Source: Chloroflexota bacterium (lineage in GTDB: Bacteria > Chloroflexota > Limnocylindria > Limnocylindrales > CSP1-4). Taken from it: a stretch of DNA of 16,708 nucleotides. A model generated the notes under the pieces. It was given only the letters and a program-made list of their open reading frames with translations. It did no database searches and was not told the DNA's origin. Position numbers and translations under genes: made by a program. Location: the NCBI GenBank assembly GCA_025355255.1, contig JANYAA010000027.1, positions 1 to 16,708 on the forward strand. Reading direction: 5' to 3'. This document shows positions 1-6,876 of this stretch, piece by piece (position 1 is the first letter of the stretch; each line of letters begins with the position of its first letter).

Positions 1-1
1 C

Positions 2-280
2 CTCGTGGTGGGCGTGGACCTGACGAAGCCCCAGTGGCGCTGGCTGATCCTGGCGATCGTGCTGTACGCCATTGCGATTACCTTTGCGTTTGCGGTGCAG
101 GCGCCCAACTCCGCCAAGATGCTGAAGCTTGCGTCCACGCCGCCGCCGGCCGGCGTTGTCCCCGTTGGCCCGCCGCCAGAGATCCTCGCGACCGGCAAGA
201 AGCTCGCCCAGGGAGGCCAGTTCTTGACGGTGATGATCGTGCTGATCGTGATCCTGATGGTGACCAAGCCCGTCGGCTGA
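2..280 (+). CDS. C-terminal part of a small membrane protein, DUF2269-like (truncated by window edge)
   Basis: The reading frame is open at the left edge, so only the C-terminal ~92 residues are visible. A GTG at position 5 could be read as a start, but nothing upstream can be judged. Two hydrophobic segments are visible: one beginning at WLILAIVLYAIAITFAFAV, and one at the end (FLTVMIVLIVILMV) followed by the terminal TKPVG. A Pro/Ala/Gly-rich linker lies between them. A two-helix C-terminal half ending in LMVxKP resembles predicted integral membrane proteins of the DUF2269 type, which usually have about four helices and 150 residues. This assignment is from memory of the family pattern and is tentative. 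Function unknown. The gene ends 87 nt before the glucosidase gene, and that gap shows no convincing signal apart from the glucosidase ribosome binding site. Confidence 0.55.
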   Translation, partial: LVVGVDLTKPQWRWLILAIVLYAIAITFAFAVQAPNSAKMLKLASTPPPAGVVPVGPPPEILATGKKLAQGGQFLTVMIVLIVILMVTKPVG

Positions 281-367
281 TCTCGTGTGCCGGGGTGGCC
301 GCGCCCTGCACGCCGCTCGATGGGTGCAACCGTCCTGCGGCAGGTGGCCTTCGCACGGGAGCCGTGA

Positions 368-2032
368 GTGACAACCGACTGGTGGCGCAGCGCCGTCATC
401 TACCAGATCTACCCGAAGTCCTTCGCCGATGCCGACGGCGACGGCATTGGTGATGTCGCGGGCATCCGCAGCCGTCTGTCGTATCTGGCGGACCTGGGCG
501 TTGACGCCATCTGGGTGAGCCCGTGGTACCGCTCGCCGGATCGCGATGGCGGGTACGACGTTGAGGACTTCCGCCAGATCGACCCGCGCTTTGGCGATGT
601 GGAGGAGGCGGTGGCGCTGATCCGCGACGCCCACAAGCTTGGCCTGCGCGTGATTGCGGACATCGTGCCCAACCACGTCTCGGATCAGCATCGGTGGTTC
701 CGGGCGGCGCTGGCCACGACGCCCGGCTCCCCGGAGTGGGACCTGTTCCACGCGGTGGCAGGCACGGGCGAGGGTGGGACCCGGCCGCCCAACGATTGGC
801 GATCGGTGTTTGGCGGATCCGCCTGGGATCCCATCCTGGACGCCGCAGGCGGAGCGACAGGCTTCTGGTTCCTGCACCTCTTTGACGCCACCCAGCCGGA
901 CCTCAACTGGGAGCACCCGACCGTGCGCGCCGAGTTTGAGGACATCCTGCGTTTCTGGTTTGAGCGCGGTCTGGACGGGTTCCGCATCGACGTGGCCACG
1001 TCGCTCATCAAGGCCCCGGGCTATCCCGACGAGCACCGCGCGCCCGGCGCAGACGCGGGGCTGTCCCTGGAGGTAACCGAGGGTCAGCCGCAGTGGAATC
1101 GCCCGGGTGTGCACGACGTGTGGCGCGCCTGGCGCCGCGTCGCAGACGAGCACGACCCGCCGCGGGTGTTTGTGGGCGAGGTCTGGGCGGACAGTCCAGC
1201 GGGTCTGGCAGCCTACCTGCGGCCGGACGAGCTGCACACCGTGTTCAACTTTGACTACATGATGTGCCCTTGGGATGTGGACCGCCTTCGGTCTGTGGTG
1301 GACGCATCCCTGTCCACGGCCGGCCTTGTGGGGGCGCCCGCAACGTGGGTGCTGGAATCGCACGACAAGCCCCGGGTGCGGACACGGTTTGCGCTTGATG
1401 CGGCGGGGAGGGACATCAACGACCGCTCCGGCCCCGGGGAGGATGCGCTCGGCGCCCTGCGGGGACGCGCCGCAACGCTGTTCATGCTGGGCTTGCCGGG
1501 ATCCGCCTACCTCTATCAGGGGCAGGAGCTAGGGCTGCGCGAGGTCTGGGAGCTGCCAGCCGGGGCGCGCCAGGACCCTGCCTTCGCTCGTACCAACGGG
1601 GCCGACGGGCTGCGCGACGGCTGCCGCGTACCGATCCCGTGGACCGATGAGCGGCCGGGATGCGGCTTCGGCCCCACGGGTGCGTCTTGGCTGCCGATGC
1701 CGCCCGACTGGGGCGCCATGAGCGTGGCCCGCCAAGACCGCAGCGAAACCGGGGTGCTGGCGCTGGTGCGGCGGGCCCTGCGCCTGCGCCGTGCGGAGCC
1801 AGCGTTGCGCTCGCCCGGGATGACATGGGTCGCGCAGGAGGATCCGGCCGTGCTGGTGCTGCGACGCGGCCAGAGCGGCGGAGATGGTGACGTGGTTGTG
1901 GCGATGAACCTGGGCGGCGCGACGGTGCACCTTGCCGGCGGTGCGCTGCTCGCGGCGTCCGCCCCAGGCATCCAGGCGGTTGACGGCGGCGTCCTGCTCC
2001 CGCCTGACTCGGCGGTCTGGCTGCGGGGCTGA
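368..2032 (+). CDS. GH13 alpha-glucosidase (oligo-1,6-glucosidase / trehalose-maltose hydrolase-like)
   Basis: A cytoplasmic alpha-glucosidase of 554 residues, normal for the family, with no signal peptide. It opens with the typical WWRSAVIYQIYPKSF and a DADGDGIGD loop (21-29) that resembles the calcium-binding loop of this family. The four GH13 conserved regions are visible: DIVPNH (98-103), GFRID with the nucleophile Asp208, EVW with the acid/base Glu261, and SHDKPR with the transition-state stabiliser Asp343. The residue after the nucleophile is Val209. In family comparisons Val here goes with alpha-1,6 cleavage, whereas Ala/Gly/Thr goes with alpha-1,4. Substrate is therefore likely isomaltose-type or mixed alpha-glucosides, by inference. 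Region IV has Ser341 where Asn is usual (NHD). The GTG start is chosen because GGGAG (357-361) lies 6 nt upstream and the fold begins at once. It appears functionally unrelated to the amine genes further right. Confidence 0.93.
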   Translation: MTTDWWRSAVIYQIYPKSFADADGDGIGDVAGIRSRLSYLADLGVDAIWVSPWYRSPDRDGGYDVEDFRQIDPRFGDVEEAVALIRDAHKLGLRVIADIVPNHVSDQHRWFRAALATTPGSPEWDLFHAVAGTGEGGTRPPNDWRSVFGGSAWDPILDAAGGATGFWFLHLFDATQPDLNWEHPTVRAEFEDILRFWFERGLDGFRIDVATSLIKAPGYPDEHRAPGADAGLSLEVTEGQPQWNRPGVHDVWRAWRRVADEHDPPRVFVGEVWADSPAGLAAYLRPDELHTVFNFDYMMCPWDVDRLRSVVDASLSTAGLVGAPATWVLESHDKPRVRTRFALDAAGRDINDRSGPGEDALGALRGRAATLFMLGLPGSAYLYQGQELGLREVWELPAGARQDPAFARTNGADGLRDGCRVPIPWTDERPGCGFGPTGASWLPMPPDWGAMSVARQDRSETGVLALVRRALRLRRAEPALRSPGMTWVAQEDPAVLVLRRGQSGGDGDVVVAMNLGGATVHLAGGALLAASAPGIQAVDGGVLLPPDSAVWLRG

Positions 2033-2050
2033 GCCCACCCGCGGCCAACC

Positions 2051-2069
2051 GGCCCCCCACCCGGGGGCC
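2051..2069 (+). terminator. GC hairpin just after the glucosidase gene, possible terminator
   Basis: GGCCCCC (2051-2057) and GGGGGCC (2063-2069) form a perfect 7-bp all-GC stem with a 5-nt loop, starting 18 nt past the glucosidase stop codon. No T-run follows, so it is not a canonical intrinsic terminator. In GC-rich bacteria such hairpins can still end or stabilise transcripts. It falls in the 151-nt gap before the aldolase gene, which suggests the two genes are separate units. Confidence 0.4.
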
Positions 2070-2121
2070 AACGGTCCCGCGATCCGACACCACACGACAA
2101 CCCCACCGGGTCCGATCGTCC

Positions 2122-2137
2122 ATGCCCGTCTGGGCAT
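2122..2137. repeat. Perfect 6-bp inverted repeat upstream of the aldolase gene
   Basis: ATGCCC and GGGCAT flank a 4-nt spacer (GTCT), 46 nt before the aldolase ATG. The dyad could be a small operator or a weak leader hairpin. One copy only is seen, and no regulator gene is adjacent, so its role is unproven. No convincing -35/-10 pair could be found in this gap. Confidence 0.3.
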
Positions 2138-2183
2138 AGGCGCCGGTACCATCAGGATCGACCCACAAGGAGATCAACCCCCA

Positions 2184-3581
2184 ATGCCGCACGCAGCCAC
2201 CTCCATCGCGGACCTGCTCGCCCAGCTTAAGGGCGCTGCCCACATCGCTGATGACCGCCTCGCGATCGACGACGAGACCGCCTTCCGATCCCGCGCCGCA
2301 GCCGACCTCGCCTGGACCGCCGCCTTCACCGCGGACGAGCCCACCGCCGAGGCCGCCCGCTGGATCATCTGGGAGGCCAGCCAGGCGCTCGGCGCGCGAT
2401 CGGCCAGCATCCAAGAGCTCTACATGGCCCGCTCGCGCGGCGAGGTCAAAGGCTTCACGGTGCCCGCGATGAACCTGCGCGCCCAGACCTTCGACATGGC
2501 GCGCACGATCTACGAGACTGCCCGCCGCAACGATGTGGGCGCGCTGATCATCGAGATCGCCCGCAGCGAGCAGACGTACACCTTCCAGCGCCCGATGGAC
2601 TTCGCCGCGTCCGTGTACGCAGGCGCCATGGCTGCCGGCTGGGACGGCCCCGTCTTCGTCCAGGGCGACCACTACCAGTTCAACGCCAAGAAGTACGCCG
2701 CCGATCCCGAGGCCATGACCGAGGAGATCCGCCGCGCATGCCGGCTGGCCATCGAGGCGGGCTATCGCAACATCGACATCGACAGCTCCACCCTCGTTGA
2801 CCTCTCGCAGCCCAACCTCGATGCCGAGCAGCACGAGAACTACACCCGCGCCGCAGAGCTCACCGCGCTCATCCGCGCGCTCGAGACCGACGGCGTCACC
2901 GTCAGCGTTGGCGGCGAGATCGGCGAGGTTGGCAAGGCCAACTCCAGCGTCGAGGAGCTGAAGGCGTACCTGGACGGCTACAACGGCGTGCTCCAGAAGC
3001 TCAGCCCCGGCGCCAAGGGCGTGTCCAAGGTGTCGGTCCAGACCGGCACCAGCCACGGTGGCGTGCCCCTCCCCAACGGCGGCGTGGCCGAGGTCAAGCT
3101 TGACTTCGATGTGCTGGCACGGCTGGGCGAGGTTGCCCGGTCCTACGGTCTGGCAGGCGCGGTGCAGCACGGGGCCTCAACGCTCCCGGACGAGCTGTTC
3201 CACCGCTTCCCGATGGTGGAGACGGCCGAGATCCACCTCGCCACGGGCTTCCAGAACGCGCTGTACCAGCACCCGGCCTTCCCGGCGGACTTGATGGCCG
3301 AAATCAACGCGTGGCTGGTGGTCAACGCCGCCGACGAGCGCAAGGAAGGCCAGACCGAGGACCAGTTCCTGTACACCACACGCAAGAAGGCCATCGGCCC
3401 GTTCAAGCGCCGGCTGTGGGACCTCGCCACCAAGGACGAGATCCTCGCCAGCCAGGGCGCCAAGATCGAGTACCTGTTCAACCAGCTCAAGGTTGTGGGC
3501 TCGCGCGCGATGGTGGACAAGTATGTGCAGCCGGTGCCGGTTGCACGGCCGATCCCCGCGGCGCTTCAGGCCGCCGCCTGA
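2184..3581 (+). CDS. Class II (zinc-dependent) ketose-bisphosphate aldolase-like protein, long divergent form
   Basis: A 465-residue protein with class II aldolase landmarks. GDHY carries Asp162 (catalytic acid/base position) and His163 (zinc ligand). These are followed by IDIDSS (197-202), GGEIGEVG (243-250, Glu245), GTSHGG (His291) and QHGAST (His329). His291 to His329 are 38 residues apart, the same spacing as the second and third zinc histidines of E. coli FbaA (His226, His264). Such enzymes cleave or form ketose bisphosphates to DHAP plus an aldehyde. The protein is about 100 residues longer than FbaA, with an extra helical N-terminal region (1-90) and an unfamiliar C-terminal region (about 365-450, rich in Lys/Arg/Glu). 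The phosphate-loop consensus HGGSG reads HGAST. The ATG start is supported by AAGGAG (2167-2172), 11 nt upstream. The frame stays open 84 codons further upstream, but that stretch runs into the glucosidase gene and is not protein-like. Substrate uncertain: fructose-, tagatose- or another bisphosphate. Confidence 0.8.
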   Translation: MPHAATSIADLLAQLKGAAHIADDRLAIDDETAFRSRAAADLAWTAAFTADEPTAEAARWIIWEASQALGARSASIQELYMARSRGEVKGFTVPAMNLRAQTFDMARTIYETARRNDVGALIIEIARSEQTYTFQRPMDFAASVYAGAMAAGWDGPVFVQGDHYQFNAKKYAADPEAMTEEIRRACRLAIEAGYRNIDIDSSTLVDLSQPNLDAEQHENYTRAAELTALIRALETDGVTVSVGGEIGEVGKANSSVEELKAYLDGYNGVLQKLSPGAKGVSKVSVQTGTSHGGVPLPNGGVAEVKLDFDVLARLGEVARSYGLAGAVQHGASTLPDELFHRFPMVETAEIHLATGFQNALYQHPAFPADLMAEINAWLVVNAADERKEGQTEDQFLYTTRKKAIGPFKRRLWDLATKDEILASQGAKIEYLFNQLKVVGSRAMVDKYVQPVPVARPIPAALQAAA

Positions 3582-3594
3582 GCTGCAGCCCGAC

Positions 3595-4167
3595 ATGGAG
3601 ACCGCCCCGCAATCGGGGCCCGGAGCGGGCCGGCTGCCCCATCCGGTTCGCATCCGCCTGGAGGCTCCCGGTGACGAGCCGAGGGTTCGCCACGTCCACG
3701 AGCGCGCCTTCCCGGGTCCTGAGGAGGCGGCCATCGTGGACAAGATCCGCCGCATGGCGCCCGAGGGCTGGCAGTCCGTCATTGCGGTGGACGAGGGGGG
3801 CCGCATCGTCGGCCATGCGCTGCTCTCGCCGTGTCCCTTGGAGGACCGGGACGGGGAGCTGTTGACCGTGGTCCTGGCGGTTGGCCCGATAGGCGTCCTG
3901 CCGGAGCTTCAGCAGCGCGGGATCGGCTCTGCGCTAATGCAGGCGGCAGCCGTTCTGGCCGTCGCCCGCGGCGTGCCGGCGCTCGTCCTGCTGGGCCATC
4001 CGCACTACTACTGGCGCTTTGGTTTTGAACCCGCGCGCCGGCTCGGCCTGCTGCCGCCCGTTGACGAATGGCCCGACGAGGCTTGGATGGGCCGCCTCCT
4101 GTCGGCCTGGGACGACGAGTTCCGGGGCACCGTCCGGTACCCCGAGGCGTTTGAGCCGCTCGCCTGA
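3595..4167 (+). CDS. GNAT-family N-acetyltransferase, YhbS type
   Basis: A 190-residue GNAT acetyltransferase. After a short N-terminal tail the domain begins at VRIRLEAPGDEPRVR (18-32). Motif A, which grips the pyrophosphate of acetyl-CoA, is VLPELQQRGIGSAL (101-114; Q-x-R-G-x-G at 106-111). The following VLLGHPHYYWRFGFEPA (131-147) is the hallmark of the YhbS branch (COG3153). The acceptor is unknown for most of this branch, and nothing here identifies it. The ATG at 3595 lies 13 nt after the aldolase stop. An in-frame extension back to 3493 would overlap the aldolase and encodes Arg-rich sequence unlike a GNAT domain, so it is rejected. No strong ribosome binding site is visible, so translation may be coupled to the aldolase. 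Co-transcription is likely. A functional link is not shown. Confidence 0.88.
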   Translation: METAPQSGPGAGRLPHPVRIRLEAPGDEPRVRHVHERAFPGPEEAAIVDKIRRMAPEGWQSVIAVDEGGRIVGHALLSPCPLEDRDGELLTVVLAVGPIGVLPELQQRGIGSALMQAAAVLAVARGVPALVLLGHPHYYWRFGFEPARRLGLLPPVDEWPDEAWMGRLLSAWDDEFRGTVRYPEAFEPLA

Positions 4168-4200
4168 CGGGACAGATGCACCCCAGCACCGAATAGCGCG

Positions 4201-4229
4201 TTGACGGACCTTCGGGATAGGCCCACTAT
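4201..4229 (+). promoter_or_regulatory. Candidate sigma70-type promoter for the permease gene
   Basis: TTGACG (4201-4206, five of six matches to TTGACA) is followed after 17 nt by CACTAT (4224-4229), which keeps the two most conserved -10 positions (A2 and T6) but only three of six overall. Transcription would start near 4236, about 40 nt before the ribosome binding site and GTG start at 4279. The placement in the 111-nt gap between the acetyltransferase and permease genes is sensible. The -10 match is weak. Confidence 0.4.
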
Positions 4230-4264
4230 CCGCGCAAGCCAGCGCGCGGAGGGCGTGCGGGGAT

Positions 4265-4273
4265 GGAGGAGGG
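4265..4273 (+). promoter_or_regulatory. Strong ribosome binding site that fixes the permease start
   Basis: GGAGGAGGG ends 5 nt before the GTG at 4279. This argues for a start at 4279 rather than the in-frame TTG at 4201 or GTG at 4255, neither of which has a comparable site. The residues between 4201 and 4279 are Arg-rich and unlike the N-terminus of a permease. Confidence 0.75.
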
Positions 4274-4278
4274 TCCAA

Positions 4279-5853
4279 GTGTCTGGTAGTTCCCATGGGG
4301 ATCAGGCGGCGAGGGACGACGCCCATCTGCAATCGCTCGGCATCAAGCCAGAGCTGCAGCGGACGCTCGGCTTCCTGTCGAACTTCGCGGTGGCGTTCAG
4401 CTACATCAGCGTCTCGACCGGCACCTTCACGCTGATCGCGCTCGGCCTTGGCGTTGCTGGGCCTGCGTTCTTCTGGAGCTGGCCGATCATTATCTTGGGG
4501 CAGACGTTTGTCGCCCTGAACTTCGCCGAGCTGTCCAGCCACTTCCCCGTGGCGGGGTCCATCTACCAGTGGTCCAAGCGCCTCGCCAACAAGACGCTGG
4601 GGTGGTTCACCGGCTGGATCTACTTTTGGGCAGGCGTCCTCACCACGACCGCGGTTGCGATCACCGTGCCGCTCGTGCTCGGCGGCCTGCTGGGCCAGGA
4701 CCTGTCAAAGCAGCCGTTCCTATTCACCAATGTCCAGGTGGCGATCGCGATCGGCACGCTGGTCGTCACGACGCTCATCAACGCCTTCGGTGTGCGGCTG
4801 CTGTCGCTGATCAACAACATCGGCGTCGGCGCCGAGATCCTGGGCATGCTGGTCTTTGCCGTGATCCTGCTGGTGCTCCACACCAACCAGCCGCTCTCGA
4901 TCCTGGCCACCACGGCCGGCGCCGAGTCCACCACCAACGGCAACTACCTCCCGATCTTCCTGATCGGCATGTTCATGAGCCTGTTTGTGGTCTTCGGCTT
5001 CGATACCGCGGGCACCTTTGGCGAGGAGACGCTTGACGCCTCGCGTCAGGCCCCGCGCGGCATCCTGAGCGCCATCTGGATTTCCGGCGTCATCGGCGCT
5101 GTGTTCCTGCTCGCGATCATCCTGTCCACCAAGGACATGAACGCGGCCCTCACTGACACGGCCCCGATCGCGACGGCGATCAAGAGCAACCTCGGCTCCT
5201 TCGGTGACGTGTATCTGCTCGTCATCCTCTTTGCCGTGTCCGTGTGCACCCTCGCGATCCAAGGCGCCACGGCGCGCCTGATGTTCTCGATGGGCCGTGA
5301 CCGGCGCCTGCCGATGGGCGCGACCTGGGCCCACGTGAGCCACCGCTTCAAGACGCCAACCAATGCGGCCATCGCCGTGGGCGTCCTCGCGGGTGTCCCG
5401 CTGCTCATCACGGACAGTCCGTTCCTTCTCGCTGGCGGCGCGACGGGCCTCATCTACATCAGCTATTTCATGTGCAATGTGGGCGTCTTCTTGGCCCGGC
5501 GGAAGGGCTGGCCGCACGGCCCGGCCTGGTTCAGCCTCAAGTCGTGGGGCACCGTGGTGAACCTGCTTGCCCTCATCTGGGGTGGGTCGATGATCATCAA
5601 CTTCGCGCTCTGGAACGCCCCCGCCTGGTTTGGCGACTTCGCCGCATTCCGCGACTACACGAACCCGCTCATCAACGGCCTCAGCTTCTTCGGGTCGAAG
5701 CTTGACTGGCTTCCGGCGATCCCGGTCTTTGAGGCCACGCTTGGCGTCCTGCTCATCGCCGGAGCCGTGGTCTACGCCGTGGGCGAGCGGATGCAGGTTG
5801 TCGGCACCTCCGTAGAAGCCGATGCCGCCACGGGCGAGGTGGTCATCGGCTGA
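4279..5853 (+). CDS. APC-superfamily amino acid / amine permease
   Basis: A 524-residue inner-membrane permease with about twelve hydrophobic segments and a short hydrophilic N-terminus (1-26). Diagnostic segments are the first helix region FLSNFAVAFSYISVSTGTF (32-50), the AELSSHFPVAGSIYQW motif after helix 2 (83-98), and GFDTAGTFGEET...PRG (240-261). These are typical of the amino acid/choline transporter branch that includes GABA and choline permeases. It is expected to be a secondary transporter for an amino acid, GABA, choline or ethanolamine, probably driven by an ion gradient. The substrate cannot be read from the sequence. The following gene encodes a choline/ethanolamine-kinase-like protein, which makes an amino alcohol plausible, but a 72-nt gap with a strong hairpin separates them. 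Start choice: GTG at 4279 with GGAGGAGGG 5 nt upstream. A candidate promoter lies at 4201-4229. Confidence 0.9.
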   Translation: MSGSSHGDQAARDDAHLQSLGIKPELQRTLGFLSNFAVAFSYISVSTGTFTLIALGLGVAGPAFFWSWPIIILGQTFVALNFAELSSHFPVAGSIYQWSKRLANKTLGWFTGWIYFWAGVLTTTAVAITVPLVLGGLLGQDLSKQPFLFTNVQVAIAIGTLVVTTLINAFGVRLLSLINNIGVGAEILGMLVFAVILLVLHTNQPLSILATTAGAESTTNGNYLPIFLIGMFMSLFVVFGFDTAGTFGEETLDASRQAPRGILSAIWISGVIGAVFLLAIILSTKDMNAALTDTAPIATAIKSNLGSFGDVYLLVILFAVSVCTLAIQGATARLMFSMGRDRRLPMGATWAHVSHRFKTPTNAAIAVGVLAGVPLLITDSPFLLAGGATGLIYISYFMCNVGVFLARRKGWPHGPAWFSLKSWGTVVNLLALIWGGSMIINFALWNAPAWFGDFAAFRDYTNPLINGLSFFGSKLDWLPAIPVFEATLGVLLIAGAVVYAVGERMQVVGTSVEADAATGEVVIG

Positions 5854-5865
5854 CGTCGCGCACCA

Positions 5866-5897
5866 TCGGGCGGGGCGGCACGCGCTGTCCCGCCCGA
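5866..5897 (+). terminator. Strong hairpin between permease and kinase genes (terminator or processing/attenuation element)
   Basis: TCGGGCGGGGCGGC (5866-5879) pairs with GCTGTCCCGCCCGA (5884-5897) around an ACGC loop. This gives a 14-bp stem with two G-U pairs if transcribed on the plus strand; the outer 9 bp are perfect. It starts 12 nt after the permease stop and ends 16 nt before the kinase ribosome binding site. No T-run follows. It could end the permease transcript, protect its 3' end, or attenuate expression of the kinase-dehydrogenase genes. Confidence 0.5.
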
Positions 5898-5925
5898 CCG
5901 ATTCGCCTGGCACGGGAGGTCCGCG

Positions 5926-6876
5926 ATGAGCGGCGACACGGCGGGGGTCCTCCACGGGGAACTCCATGACGAACTGGTGGCCGCGATGCAGCGGGTGCCG
6001 GAGCTGGCAGGACGGCAGCTCACGTTGACGACGCTCACCGGGGGCATCACCAACCGGAATTACCGGGTGGACGCGGAGGGGATGCGTGAGCGGTTTGTCA
6101 TCCGTCTGGGCGGCAACGACACACACCTGCTGGGGATCAGCCGCGAGGTGGAGCACGCTGCCACCGTGGCGGCCGCTGGCGTGGGCGTGGGCGGCGAGGT
6201 GGTGGCATTCCTGCGCCCCGAGGGGATCCTCGTGACCCGGTTCATCGAGGGCACGCCCATGGCTGACCTCGATGTCCACGCGCCGCACGTTATCGCCAAG
6301 ATCGCGGACTCCGTCCGCCGGTTCCACGAAGGTCCGGCAATCCCCGGGCTGTTCATCCCGCTGCGCATCGTGGAGGCGTACCGGGCGCTCGCCGTGGCGC
6401 GCGGCGTGCCAATCCCGCCGGAGTACGCGCTCGCCCAGGCAATCGCGAGGCGGATTGAGCTTGCGCTCATCACCAACCCGCTCGACATGATGCCCTGCCA
6501 CAACGACTTTCTCCCGGGCAACCTCATCGACGACGGCGTCCGCATGCGGATCGTGGACTGGGAGTACGCCGGCATGGGCGACCCGTTCTTTGACTTGGGC
6601 AACTTCAGCATCAACAACGACCTCAGCCAGGCCGAGGACGCGGCGTTCCTCGCGGCCTACGATGCGACCGATGCGCCACGGCCCGACCGCTTGGCGAGGC
6701 TGGTGGTGTACCGGATCATCTCGGACTTTCGCGAGGCGATGTGGGCTGTCCTCCAAGAGGGGATCAGCGCGCTGGACGTTGACTTCCGCGCCTATGCGGC
6801 TGAGCACTTTGACCGGCTCCTGGCCAACGCGGCAACGGCCCGGTTTGAGCGGGCGATCAGAGAGGTTGCAGGGTGA
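5926..6876 (+). CDS. Choline/ethanolamine kinase-like phosphotransferase (APH fold)
   Basis: A 316-residue cytoplasmic protein-kinase-like (APH/ChoK fold) phosphotransferase. Visible landmarks are the glycine loop LTGGITNRNYRV (37-48), VIRLGG (58-63; Arg60 where protein kinases have Lys), and the Brenner motif CHNDFLPGN (191-199; catalytic Asp194, metal-binding Asn199). The metal-binding Asp211 lies in RIVDWEYAGMGDPFFDLGNF. These closely resemble bacterial LicA-type choline kinases and eukaryotic choline/ethanolamine kinases, rather than aminoglycoside resistance enzymes. The likely reaction is ATP-dependent phosphorylation of choline, ethanolamine or a similar amino alcohol. ATG start with GGGAGG (5914-5919) 6 nt upstream. 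The stop overlaps the start of the next gene by GTGA, so translation is probably coupled to the dehydrogenase. That pairing of an amino alcohol kinase with an N-methylglycine dehydrogenase is suggestive of choline-derived compounds, but the true substrate is unproven. Confidence 0.87.
   Translation: MSGDTAGVLHGELHDELVAAMQRVPELAGRQLTLTTLTGGITNRNYRVDAEGMRERFVIRLGGNDTHLLGISREVEHAATVAAAGVGVGGEVVAFLRPEGILVTRFIEGTPMADLDVHAPHVIAKIADSVRRFHEGPAIPGLFIPLRIVEAYRALAVARGVPIPPEYALAQAIARRIELALITNPLDMMPCHNDFLPGNLIDDGVRMRIVDWEYAGMGDPFFDLGNFSINNDLSQAEDAAFLAAYDATDAPRPDRLARLVVYRIISDFREAMWAVLQEGISALDVDFRAYAAEHFDRLLANAATARFERAIREVAG

Noticed and set aside
2147..2152. TACCAT as a possible -10 box for the aldolase gene
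   Set aside because: No acceptable -35 hexamer is found 16-18 nt upstream, and four of six matches is expected by chance.
1482..3170. Long open frame on the minus strand, antisense to the glucosidase and aldolase genes
   Set aside because: In GC-rich DNA the antisense frames of real genes stay open. The translation shows no family motifs, and it overlaps two well-supported genes.
5926..6876. Aminoglycoside resistance phosphotransferase
   Set aside because: The fold is shared, but the TGGITNRNY loop, the HNDFLPGN motif and the WEYAGMGDPFFDLGNF segment match choline/ethanolamine kinases, and the neighbours are metabolic.
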